Source: Portunus trituberculatus (Eukaryota; Arthropoda; Malacostraca; Decapoda; Portunidae). From it: DNA of 64,000 nt. The first letter of the stretch is position 1. Every line of letters begins with the position of its first letter. The stretch lies in assembly GCF_017591435.1 (NCBI RefSeq), contig NC_059302.1:28254919-28318918 (forward strand), given 5' to 3'. The notes below the pieces were generated by a model. That model ran no database searches. It had not been told where the DNA came from and saw only the letters and a list, made by a program, of their open reading frames with translations. The position numbers and the translations under genes were made by a program. Shown in pieces: positions 33,124 through 44,800 of the stretch.

Positions 33124-35849
33124 CAACGCACATACCTTAATCCGAGTAAAAGATGCTGCTTCAGTTTTGTCCACCACCGGCAACATCTAAATTCCCTTTT
33201 ATTAACTCTCTCTCAATGCTCTATTCTTGATTCCTCATTCAAGAGCGGCACTTCCTCCTTCGGGCAATGCACTGAAGGTGAAAGCTTTCAAATTGTTACG
33301 TTGAAAACACTGGATTGCATCTCACAAAGCCACAACACAGCCGGGCACCACAAACACACATAGTTAACTGCAATGCTACGGTGTTAGACCCACAACAATG
33401 TATTCACTATTCACTTCATTTGCTTCTTTGCTTTGCTTGTTTCTATGGTTTACCTTACTCTATGGCACTCTTTATTCTTAACTTAATATATTGATGTTTA
33501 AAATATATAGCAAACAAACACGTACATTATCTATACTATTGTGTTAATTGATGAGACTCATTGAAACTTTGAACCTTCATGTCGAGCGATTCGAATCAAG
33601 CTTAATAAAAGTAAATCATTTGAAGCTAGTATATGTACAGTATATAGCGCATGATTATAGAGGTAGATTTTATGTAGCTTTTATTGGTAGAGAAACAAAT
33701 TTTCACTCATCATCATTATAAGACGATAAAAATTCATCACTTCGTAAATCTTTCTGGGTATTGAATTCAGGCGTCGCAACAACAACAACAACAACGTATA
33801 GACTCTGCATGAAGAACATTTGGTGGATAAGTTCGACAGAGTGACGACCTTTTAAAGACAGGCTGCCCAAGCAATCCTTATTGAATACATTACTGGTGGG
33901 CAGTGTGTATACGTACCACACTTCTGACACCACCACTGTCAAGGAGACTTCTAAAGGCGCTTATTTACTTCTTTATTTGATCAGTTATTTACTGTTTCAC
34001 TGGTCGCTTAATGAGGATAGGAAAAGTAAATTAAACTTGTTTGCTGCCGATGACAAGAATGGAAGCATGATGTGTATAATTAGTAATTGCACAATATTCC
34101 TTTCCTGGAAACATTGGTACTTTTTTTTCTGAGGGCAATAGACGCGCTACGGTGATGTGAAGAGTGAATGCTTTATTTGCACGACATGAATGGAATGGTG
34201 GGAGAGTTTTACCCGTTGACAATGCAGTCTGCTGATAATTGTACCTTTCTTTTTCCAAAGCCTCTTTTGCTCTCTATTATCGACTATTTTGCTTGATTCA
34301 GTAGCGCATAGGTGCTCAGAAGCTTAACACAGGTCACTGACGAAGTGTAACTCATTCGGTACTCAACACATGCGTAAAATTAAGGTGATTGTTAGGTCTG
34401 TTTCTCGCACAATGTTGTAAGAGAACATCACGTGAGGGTGGAGAAGTATGACATGCCATGACGTGATTTGACATTACTTAGAGTGTCTGACGTGTGAGGT
34501 GTAACTGGAAGGGTGGAGGCCGGTGAGCATGGCCGCACCCAACAATTGTAACGATTTTTTTTCTAATGTAATGAAGCAATGCGATCGTTATCATTGTCAT
34601 GGCAATTCATATGATATTATCGTTCTTAGATCTTAAAACGACTTAAGTTCCTACCACATGAAAACTATCACTTTTTTGACGAAGAACTATTATCAAGAAT
34701 GTGTGTTTGTGGATGAAACTAATCATCAAGAGTTTCAGTATTTGTGACCATTTCCCGCCGTTCTTATACGTAATTTGTGATGCTCTGATGCTCTTTGTCT
34801 CCCGCTCGCCTATATGCAGAGTCTTAACATCGGAGACAGTGAATGCAATGGATGAGGCGGCAGCCAAGATGACCACCGCCTTTGGTGAAATCATTGATGA
34901 CCTGGGAGACTTCGTGGTGGCGAGAGTGAAGGATCTGCCAGATACCATCAAACAGGTGTCCGATACTGTCAGCAAAGCAGTGAACGATGGCGGCGAGCAG
35001 GTCAGTATAAGTGTCACAATACTATTTTCTTCCAAACCTTCTGTAACCACGACATTAATTAAGGCTGCCAAGACATCACGTTATTATGATTCCTCGTATT
35101 GAGAGGTACTGATTGTGAAAATGCGTTTATGTTTTTCCTCTCGTTTGTGGACGCAGGTCGTGATTGTGGTGAAGGGCGTGAGGAACAGGGTACAGAACCA
35201 CACCGCCTCGGCTGGCACCACTATGGTCAAGACTGTGGACAGAGTCGCCACCGCTGCCAACTCCTCCAGGACGGTGGCCAGCCTGCAAGATCTCCGTAAG
35301 TGTCTTGACAGCGATATACGAAAAAAAAAAAAAAAAAAAAATAAATAAATAAATAAATAAATAAAAAAAAAATAAATAAATAAAATAAATAAACAAATAA
35401 TAAAAAAATAAAATAAAATCTGAGGCACAGCGACGTAGCAAAAAATAACCCTTATTTTTTTCCGCTCTCAAAACATGGTATATTCATTATGTCACCTGTC
35501 TTGCAGACCAACGCATGGCTGTGTCATTCAGCCGTATCCTGGGCTCACTCTTCTATAACATGGATGAAATTGACACAGCGGTAGCTGACGGCATCAGGTG
35601 AGTGTGCTACCTGTCATGGGGAACAATGCGTCACTGTAGAATATTCATGATTATTGTCACACTGCTAAACATTATGCCAACGGAGACCTCATGTGTTGCG
35701 TTTCATGTGTAAGTATCCTTTGTAGAATACAGAAACACAATGAATGTTTCCCCTGCAGGCGCATTACATCAGTGAACCTGCCACCCGTGGACTCTGAAAG
35801 CATCCACCACCCACCGTCACAGCAGAATGAGGTCGAAACTCTATCCTAA
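32249..35849 (+). CDS. secreted cysteine-free helical protein, unrecognised (217 aa)
   Basis: Five exons with consistent phases and GT/AG borders: 32249-32400, 34820-35000, 35157-35295, 35507-35597 and 35759-35849. Residues 1-18 are a classical signal peptide (MLPRILLVAGVVVAVVAA), followed by an acidic/Pro/His-rich stretch (19-48). Residues 49 to about 195 lack Pro except at VKDLPDT and look amphipathic, with hydrophobic residues every 3-4 positions (for example FGEIIDDLGDFVVARVKDL, TMVKTVDRVATAANSS). The tail (about 196-217) is polar. There is no Cys and no Trp, and two N-glycosylation sequons (NHT, NSS). I know no matching family. The features resemble exchangeable apolipoproteins such as apolipophorin III in kind only; that is an inference. 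Intron 1 (2.4 kb) contains GA and GT arrays. Confidence 0.85.
32654..32747. repeat. (GA)n and (GT)n microsatellites in intron 1
   Basis: GA at 32654-32706 and GT at 32716-32747; another GA run is at 33078-33119. All lie within intron 1 of the secreted-protein gene. Confidence 0.95.
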
Positions 35850-37109
35850 ATCTGGGACTGTGAGGGCTGCGCAGCAGCTCTATATTTGTGTGTCAACCGG
35901 GCGAAAGTTGCCTCTGTTACTCAGAGTGAATGAAGTCTTTAAAATTTGAACTACGTATTTATCATACTAACGTTAACAACAGTTTAAAAAAACCTGTATG
36001 GATTTTAGCTTCTCTCTCTCTCTCTCTCCTTTTACACAAGGGGGAGTCACAATCATAACCAAGGTGTATAGAAGGTAAATTCAACATATTATATACTACA
36101 TCATAATCGTACCTAAAGGAACTTTCTTTCCTCAAAAACATGCTGCAGATTATGCATTGACCACTTTGAGGAGTCTTATGCATACCATTCTCTTGAATAA
36201 GCTTGAGTAGATTATGTCCAATTAGCCTCTTTTCTTCATCTTAGTGATAAGTAAAAGTAGTGAGACCATGGCAGAAAGGGATATCAAAAATTTGTCTATG
36301 TCTGTTGATCACGTCTACTGTATACACACAAGTAACTACCAGTATGCAATGCAGTTGAGAACAGGGCACCTCTGTGCTATCTAGAACAGTACACCTGTAA
36401 AGAGTGGTTGCACTAAGATTACTGGGTGCTTCATTGGACATGCTCAAAAAACTACTAAAGCACATTATGAACATTATTATCATTGCCATATGAGCACAAC
36501 TGTCCAGGAAAGTATCCAGCATTCAGCAATATGCAAGTCACTAAAATGGAGTAAAGTTACTGTCTCTTCTCTAGGCTTTGGCTTGAGGTGAACTGACCAA
36601 AAAGTCTTTCCTGTCATTAACCAATATAGAAATCCTAAACTATAAATTTTCTAGGTATTTGTGAGGGTTTTCTTTTACTATATAGGTTGACAATCAATGA
36701 TGCACATAGACATGTCTCACAATGCCACCTTACCAGTCCTTCCAGTGTAAACTCGCTACTAAAGTATTTTGGCAATTGGTGCCAGTCTCTAATCTACAAG
36801 TTTATATAAACTAAGTCTAAAATCAGAAAAAAGCATGTCTTAAATGTACGTACTATTATAATTTTTGTAATGAATGCCCTTTGGGTTAGTTAGCAGGGCC
36901 ATGCCAGGCCTTAGCAGGCTAAGGCTTATAGTTATGCACTGAGTTCCTGGACTCATGAAGTTCGTTTCAAGAAAATTGATGTAGTACATATACGTACATA
37001 TATGATTATTTATTTACACAGTGCAAGGTCCTACAAAGCTTGGAACTCAGGGCATGTGTGAAGGATGCCCTGGGGGTAGCATGTCCCTGGATTATGTGTT
37101 GAATGTCTG

Positions 37110-37115
37110 AATAAA
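37110..37115 (+). terminator. candidate poly(A) signal of the secreted-protein gene
   Basis: AATAAA followed about 15 bp later by a GT-rich stretch (gtaagtaagtgtgttttcc). It is the first well-formed plus-strand AATAAA after the stop codon at 35849, implying a 3' UTR of about 1.27 kb. Confidence 0.45.
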
Positions 37116-40100
37116 TGTGTTGTAAGTAAGTGTGTTTTCCAGTGAGTTGATATCTCCCCTATCCACACTTTTCTTCAGTCAACACAATCTCCTATTGTTA
37201 CACAAGCTTTAACTAAACATTGAACTCGTGTTGCTCTTTCTTTCAACACTAATACTACAGCACTCATGAACACAGTCAACCTTCTCACCTCAACTTTATC
37301 ACTCATTCATCTGAATAACTTTCAAAGTTTACAAAATATTCCAAACAGTTTTCTGGCATGTACATTGCATCAGCTATTAGCTTTGGCACTGAAAGGTGTG
37401 CCTACATCATGTAGTGGCTTTACAAACCCAACTAACAGCAGGACATTTGAAAATCTGGTAGTGGCATGATATCTGTATTTGGTGGGTTACACAAAATTCT
37501 GCTCTTGGAGCGGGTGATGGAGGGGGTGTGTCGAGCTTTGCTGGACACAGGACGACTTCTTACAGGTTAACAACAACAACAGCAGGGCAGAAAACGTGTC
37601 TCAGTGTTAGTGCTATACTGGGGTCATTAATGACTGTCACAGTTGCTTGTATAGCTCACATACTCCAGTTTATGGCTCATACCAAACAAGCTACCATTCA
37701 GTTAAGAATATGACAACCACACACCACTGTTAGTCTTTTACACTTTTGAGCACAGCATGTGCCATGAGCCATGACAAGCCATGATCACATAATGGATTTA
37801 TTACCTGTCTTGGTACATGGTGCCAGTCTTACATTTACTGAAGTAGGGCTGCCTGTCATGTTGATGTGAGCAAGTATTGCTGTTTGCCTTCCTTTGTGCA
37901 CAAATACAGACATGAGCATCATACAGTGACCTTGTGGCTGCCTTCTAATTCCCCTTTCACTGCCTCTGATTTGAGGCTATGGAGTGGAACTAGACAGCCA
38001 GAATCACTCTACTGATGAGCTGCTGCTTCTGCAAAGTGATCTAAGAAGGGCTCATTACCTTCATACAAATGGACAGTGTAAGCTTTGGAAGGAAGGACTC
38101 TAGACTACTTTAAGAATAGCTACCAGGTATTATTGACAAGCACATGGGAGTTATTACACCAGGATTACTGTACTGTACTGTAGGTGTCAAAGTGGTACAC
38201 CAAACTAACTTGAGACTGAAACTGCATGTTCCAGATCTGAAGCAGAGGTAACATTGAAAAAAAAAATCAACAACATAAGAAATGAAAATACATAAAATAG
38301 AAAAGTCCAGAAGTATTATGCTGCTGCATGAACTGACCCCTGGTGGCTTGGAACAAGACTGTGACGAGTGACTGGCACACAAGCACTTCAACCTATTATT
38401 ACTAAACATGCCAAAACACACCATTACCAAAAACTCTTTGTGTTCTATCATAATTATTACTATTTATTATTACTGTAATATTATTATCATTAATATTATT
38501 ATTAATATTATTATTGTTATTTATTATTGTTATTATTATGAGGCTGTGGGATGAATTTCTATGCTGTGAGGCACAGAAACAAGTGCAGCTTTCTACTGAA
38601 CCAACAAATGCAACAACTTGAGCTGTTACATGAGAGACCTTGTGATACTTCCAAAGCTTCTGTCCCCACTCATTCTCTCCCTCTCTCTCTCTCTCTCCTA
38701 GAAATACAAATAAAACCTGGTCACTCTGAGAGAGATTGTTACTTTACCATGCTTCAATGCAAAATAGAGACACTATGAAAAAATATTCAGTCTGTTTCAA
38801 GTTTACCTCATACATGAAAACTAACAATAAGTATTGAAAGCTACTTCTTTCTCCTCAGCCATATATCCCTGCATGAAGACCAAAGCAGTAAAAAAAATCA
38901 CATTTCAAGAGGGTCTGCATTATTACATGGCTGAGGTGCAGACATTCTCCCACACTACTACCATTTCTTCAACCTCACATCCCACAAAATATAGAATAAA
39001 AAATGTGTCCAGTGGCAGAATATATAAATGAGCAATGGTATCCAATTATATCTACAAAGTTCTGATATACATCTTTTTGTTTCTTTGGTAATATTTAATC
39101 CACTCGGCATAAACTACATGTATCAAAACAGTTACTTAATACTGACAATTTGTGGTGCTTCCTCTGTTTATGTTTCCTTTCCATAATTTGATTTGAGAAT
39201 TCACTTGCCATACCCACTGCAAAGTCAGCTCATTCAAAACATACTAAGTGCCCATGTGTGACCGTAGCCACCAAAATTTTTCAACAAGCATTTCTAGGCT
39301 ACCTTTTTTCAGTTCATTTAGTTTTCTATATTGGGTGGTTCTACTGAATTCAGAGCAAAATATGATGTGCCTAGAAAGGCAATCTATGTGGAAGTGATTA
39401 TCTACAAACCACTAGATGTTGCCGGCTGAGGCAAGATGAAAGGACCTGTAGACTAATTGAAATATATGACTGTAATGCAGTTGTCAGTATTTTTAAAAGT
39501 TGCATTGGCAACTACAAGCTGAATAGGAAAGTAGGATTCAAGCCTGCTTAACTTACTATAATTATGTTATTCATCTAGAAACTTACCATCAGTAGTTACT
39601 GAGACTCAACCACTGAACACCACCTGTCATTAGCCTCGTATACAACACACGGCACATTTTGGTTCGCTTTTAATCAATAGTTACTATTCATCCAGACTTT
39701 CCTGATAAAACACTGCTAATATAGCACTATTCTGTTGCTGGATTAAGTACTAGTGGGCCCTAACTCAACCTCATCCACATGTCACTTAGGCAATGTTGAG
39801 ACACACTAGAGAAATCCCATATCACAATGTTAACACGTTGTTGAGGGCTGCATGTTGAGGCCTCTTCTTGAGCAGCAGCACAAACTCTGCCCTGAACCAT
39901 TGCTAACAAAGTCCTGTCACTAATTAAACATTTAACAAGATAACAGGCATATCACTGTGCTGCTCTGCAAGAAAACACTTCAAAATTTCTCCCTAAGACA
40001 TATAAGCATATAAAGTATGGTTTAACAACGAGGGGAACAGACCTACTATGGACTTATCATGAAGTGCAACAGACAGTTCTTATGGAGATGCCTGGATCCC

Positions 40101-41460
40101 AACTCTGGAACACTCTTACTGACCAAAGTAATTCAGTTTCCCATATGTAATGAGCAAATTTAATGAAGTGTAAAAATTTTGTTAGGTACCAACATTTTCT
40201 TACCATCATTACAAGCCCATTTCTCAGTCTGCACAGGATGGGAAGGTGTCATTCAGACTGAAGAAAGAGAGAATTTCAGTTAAAGACAAAATGGATACCC
40301 ACTGAACTGGGCTGAGTGATATTCAAACTCCAAACTTGTTCCTCACACACATCTGATGCATCTGCCTAGTATATACTGGCACTGGACAGGCAAAGAATCC
40401 AGTTCAAAGGCTCCATGACTTTATTCTTATTTATAATTTTTTTGATGTGGGAAATCAAGTGTTTCAGAATTGCTCTCCAGACAGATAACAGGTAAGGATG
40501 AATCACTGGGAATCCTGAGCAAATTATTTTCCCAAATGGATGTTAGACCAAGAATGTTAAAACCTGCAAGGTAAGGGCAGAGACTTGAGCATCCCGCCAA
40601 TCTCTAACATCAGTTCGGGTTACTAGTACTGTACAATTAATTGTCCATGTCCCAATAAACTTAACGTGTACATTATTCTGCGTGACAATTTTTGTGTGGC
40701 TTCTATACAAATAAGTGTTAAGAATAAAGTTAATGTAATTTATGTCTCCCTTGCTGTGCAATGAAAGCTGGAAGAAAGAGATCAGTTTACAGGTGGGTGT
40801 TCTGTACTAATCAAGTCGATGAGCTTTTGCAGCATATATGGTTTGGTCTGTCGTGGCTGAAACCTATTAAGCTAATCCTGGCATTTGCTCTCTAGTGGTT
40901 AAGTTGTGTGTCTTGTGCTGTGACTAGTAAATGAATCCTGTTTTAAGGAATAGGGTTCTAAAGTGCAGCAAACTGTGAGCAAGAAGTTGACAGGCATCAA
41001 TAATTTTTAGTGAAAATTGCAACAAAAACTCCCATTTCCTAAGTGGTCTAGATTCCAACCAGAACCATTGACACTGAAAAGTGAGTGTACTGGCAAACTT
41101 CTGCTTGCATAGATGCCATGAGATAACATAGCTCACTACATGTCTAAACTGAGGCCAAAAACACTTTTATAAACACTTCCTTCAGGGAAATGAGGCAAAC
41201 ATCTCAAAAACCACAATCACAATTCTAATGCAACTGGCCAAAATATATAAATAATAACAAGTTACAAAATGCAAGCAACATCTTACTGTAATTAATTGTG
41301 TTATGATGATTGAAAGGAACTGAGCAGTCATAATAGGCTACAATGTTCCACAGCAACATTCTCTGTAAGTGTCTTGTTTCATGTAGTTAGAAATAACAAG
41401 ACTCAACAAAGTAGAAACACATGATTTTGTATTACTGTCAAAAACAATATGCAGTGAAAC
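37116..41460. other. intergenic, no gene recognised
   Basis: AT-rich sequence with (ATT)n at 38456-38540. Short open frames occur on both strands but none has splice or family support. It separates two convergent genes. Confidence 0.55.
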
Positions 41461-41466
41461 TTTATT
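41461..41466 (-). terminator. candidate poly(A) signal of the SOCS gene
   Basis: TTTATT on plus, AATAAA on the minus strand, about 400 bp beyond the stop codon at 41860. Confidence 0.5.
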
Positions 41467-41859
41467 GGTCTGATTCTCATTCTGCATGGCACTATGCATA
41501 AATTATATCAATAAAGAGAAAATGTACAAGAGGTACGTTTAAAACTAAGGAAAAATATATATAGGGTATTTAAGAGATCTGCAAAACTGTCTGTCTTGCA
41601 CCTTCTATTTGGGTAAAAGATTTTTGCTAATAAAATTCTGATGTCTTTGGTTGCTTTGACAAAATAAAACATTAGTTATAAATACTCTACTTGCCAATAA
41701 ATAAATAAATTTGTAAATAAATTCTAAATTAAGTTCCATCAAAATTGGAAACAAATATTAATTGACAGAGGAACATGGCAGCCTAAGTAGCTAACCTTAA
41801 ATTAGATTCACAGCACTTCAAAATTAGTTATTAGATACTATTCAGCAGACTAATTGATT

Positions 41860-44800
41860 TCATACACCTCCCAAGTCTTCAAATACATGATCATCCAAAC
41901 CTCTGCATGGATTGATCCTAAAATATTCTCTAGAGACTGTTGCATTGGCAATAATCCTATCTGCATCACTGGGACTACTCTCACTTAATGTTAGTGTTCT
42001 ATCATTAAGTGAACTTGTATTGTCCTGCACATCACTCGTTGAGGAGTTGAGTGAGAGGTGCCCACTGGCACTGGTCGTGTGTTGGTGGGCAAAGGCAAGG
42101 TTACCCTGTGGGGCAGGTGAGGCACTGGCAGTATGAGCCTGGCTGGTTTGGGTCACCTGTGAGCATGCAGGGTAAGTCTCAGGCTCCACATGTGCAGGTG
42201 AGCAACAGGTTGGGGAGTAAGTGGTTGTAGCTGTTCTAGAATTTTCATCAACTCTGACTGAGGGAATCACTGCATGGTGGTTGGGTTCGGAAAAAGATTG
42301 TGCTGTGCTGCTGGTGAGGTGGTCTGCGTCTTGGAGTGTGCTGCTTACAGTGTGGGTCGAGTCAGTTTCCTGAAGACTACAGGTGTGAATATTGTCAAGT
42401 GGCTGGTCCTGGCTGGACAGTGGGGGATTGGGGGAGGTGGCCTGGGAGGTCTGGGAGGCACGGTCCATCACAGGCTGAGGTACGCCGGGAAAACTTGGCA
42501 TGAGACCAGGCAGAACAGGAAGGTTGTCATCTAATTCTCCTAGTGAAGGATGAAGCACCTGACTGGGAACACCATTTCCTTCATCAGTAGCTCCAGAAGA
42601 AGCACTGTCCTCATTATCAGATGCAGCAGCAGCTGCTGCTGCCATGCACTGTTCAACTCTCTCTGAATAGTAGTGGGGAGAGCAAAGGTAGTCTTTCAGC
42701 CGCTGAGGTAAGGGGAGCTCACTGATTAGGTCCCGACGAACATGCTTTACTATCACAAACCTGAAAGAAGATAACAATGTTATAAATATATATCTATATA
42801 AGTAGTGTCTTCATGTAGGTAGCAGAAGCTTTCTTTGATCTAGTTTTTTGTCTTGGAAATGACCTATACTTGTAGGATGTCACACTTTAGGTATACAATA
42901 TGGAAGCTTCTTTCCAAAATGGCATAGTGTGAGGAATGTGGTTAAAATATGGGTGTTTAGTAATTATGATGATTTGCTACATTCATGAAATTACAAAATC
43001 AAAGGAAATTATATGGGCTGTTCAGTTGCAAACACCATAACTTATGATCCTCTGTTTGGCCTCAAGAGTTACAACACCAAATTATTGTTACCTTAACACA
43101 TTGTAGTGTCATACATACAGTAGACAGAACTAGGATAGCAGTGAAAGAGATGCCCAGGTGCACTGACCACAGCTGGGAGGCATGAGATAGCGAATCTTAC
43201 ACACACACACACACACACACAATGCAACACTTTACCTTTCAATAATGGACTTTACCTCACAATGTCCTTGCATTGCCTCATTAGCATTTAGCACCAATAA
43301 AAGACTGACAACTGCACACAATCCATCTATCTTCATGACATTTTTGTTAAAAAATTACAGCTATAATGTCTTAAAAAGCATTTATATCATACCGACAAAG
43401 ATGTTGGAGACTTTGAATGTGCTTAAATCTGGAGACAGGGTGGAGAAGCTGCACCCTCATAGGACCCAGAACTGGCCTCCGGTGAAGGAAGAACAGATAC
43501 CGTCCGCTGCGCGAATGTTCAACAGCATTTTCTATGAATTCCACAATGGTCTGGCTCTTGAACTTTGTGAATCCTCCAAAGCTGAAGTTGCCTGCAAAAA
43601 GTACAGGTTGTAGATTATAAAGTAAAACCAGGCATACACAAAATCTTCACAATGCCTTAAAAACTCTTTGTTAAAGTAAAAGGGTCACATTTCATCAAAG
43701 AATTATCCAACAGAAAATGTAATGAGGCATAAATATAAAAACAACAAAATATTCTCTATATTCCAGGTTATAAAATATCAGTAAAAATCAATATCAATAA
43801 AATTCATTTGCTTTGACTTCTTGCCTTACCTTGGTCATGCTCAATTCTGACATGCCTGATGAAGCCATTGAGTTTGAAGGTGAGGGAGAAGATGTAGTGG
43901 TGGTCAGAAGAATCTCTCACTATGAAGGATCCATCTGGTTCATTGGCTAATACCTTCTCTGCTGCCTCCCCACTTATGGGCCCCCAGTACCATCCACACT
44001 GCAACACACCCAAGACGATTGGTCCCAAAACTATCTTTCCCATTATACTGCCTAATTATATCATTCATATCACCAGCCCATACTACATCATTTGGCAAAG
44101 TACCAATTATTTAATATATTCCACTAAATAATAAGCACAGGAAGTAAACAAAGACATGACTTAACATTAAGACAGACAGACATATTTACAAACAAACACA
44201 CATAAAGAAGTACTATTGGGTACTCAATATCTAAGAACAACTACAACAATTATTATGATAAAATTCAAATATATCTTGGTATCATTCATCCACTACTGCA
44301 GAAATTGACCGCATCAGTGATATATTGAGGAAAGCCAGGCCAAGGTAGCTACGTAGTTTGAGCATAAGAAAAGAATGGATGAAAAACAGGAAAGTATTGA
44401 AGTGGTTGTTCAAGCCATAGAGGGTTGCCAAACAAATGAAGATGATGATACATAACAACATTCAAATTTTTTTGTTCAGAAAGAGAAGTTGTGAAAAATT
44501 AATTTACAAAGAACTAGCAAAAGGTAAAAAGACAAATGATAAAAGCACAAATCCCTATGGTGTCATTCACATGCCTGAGTTTGACAAATTAGCAATAAAT
44601 TACCTGCTACTGAAAAAAAATTTACAGATAACATTTATTACAATTACTTACATCTTTAACTTTCTCTATAATAGAAGCAAAATCACAGCCTTCTTCTTCT
44701 CTTCGTTCTCCTCCAATTTCAGGTTCTGGAGTCTTGGGGGAGGGTTCATTTTCTCCCGAAGTGGGCAGAGGTAGAGGAGGCAGTGCCCTGTTAGTCACTA

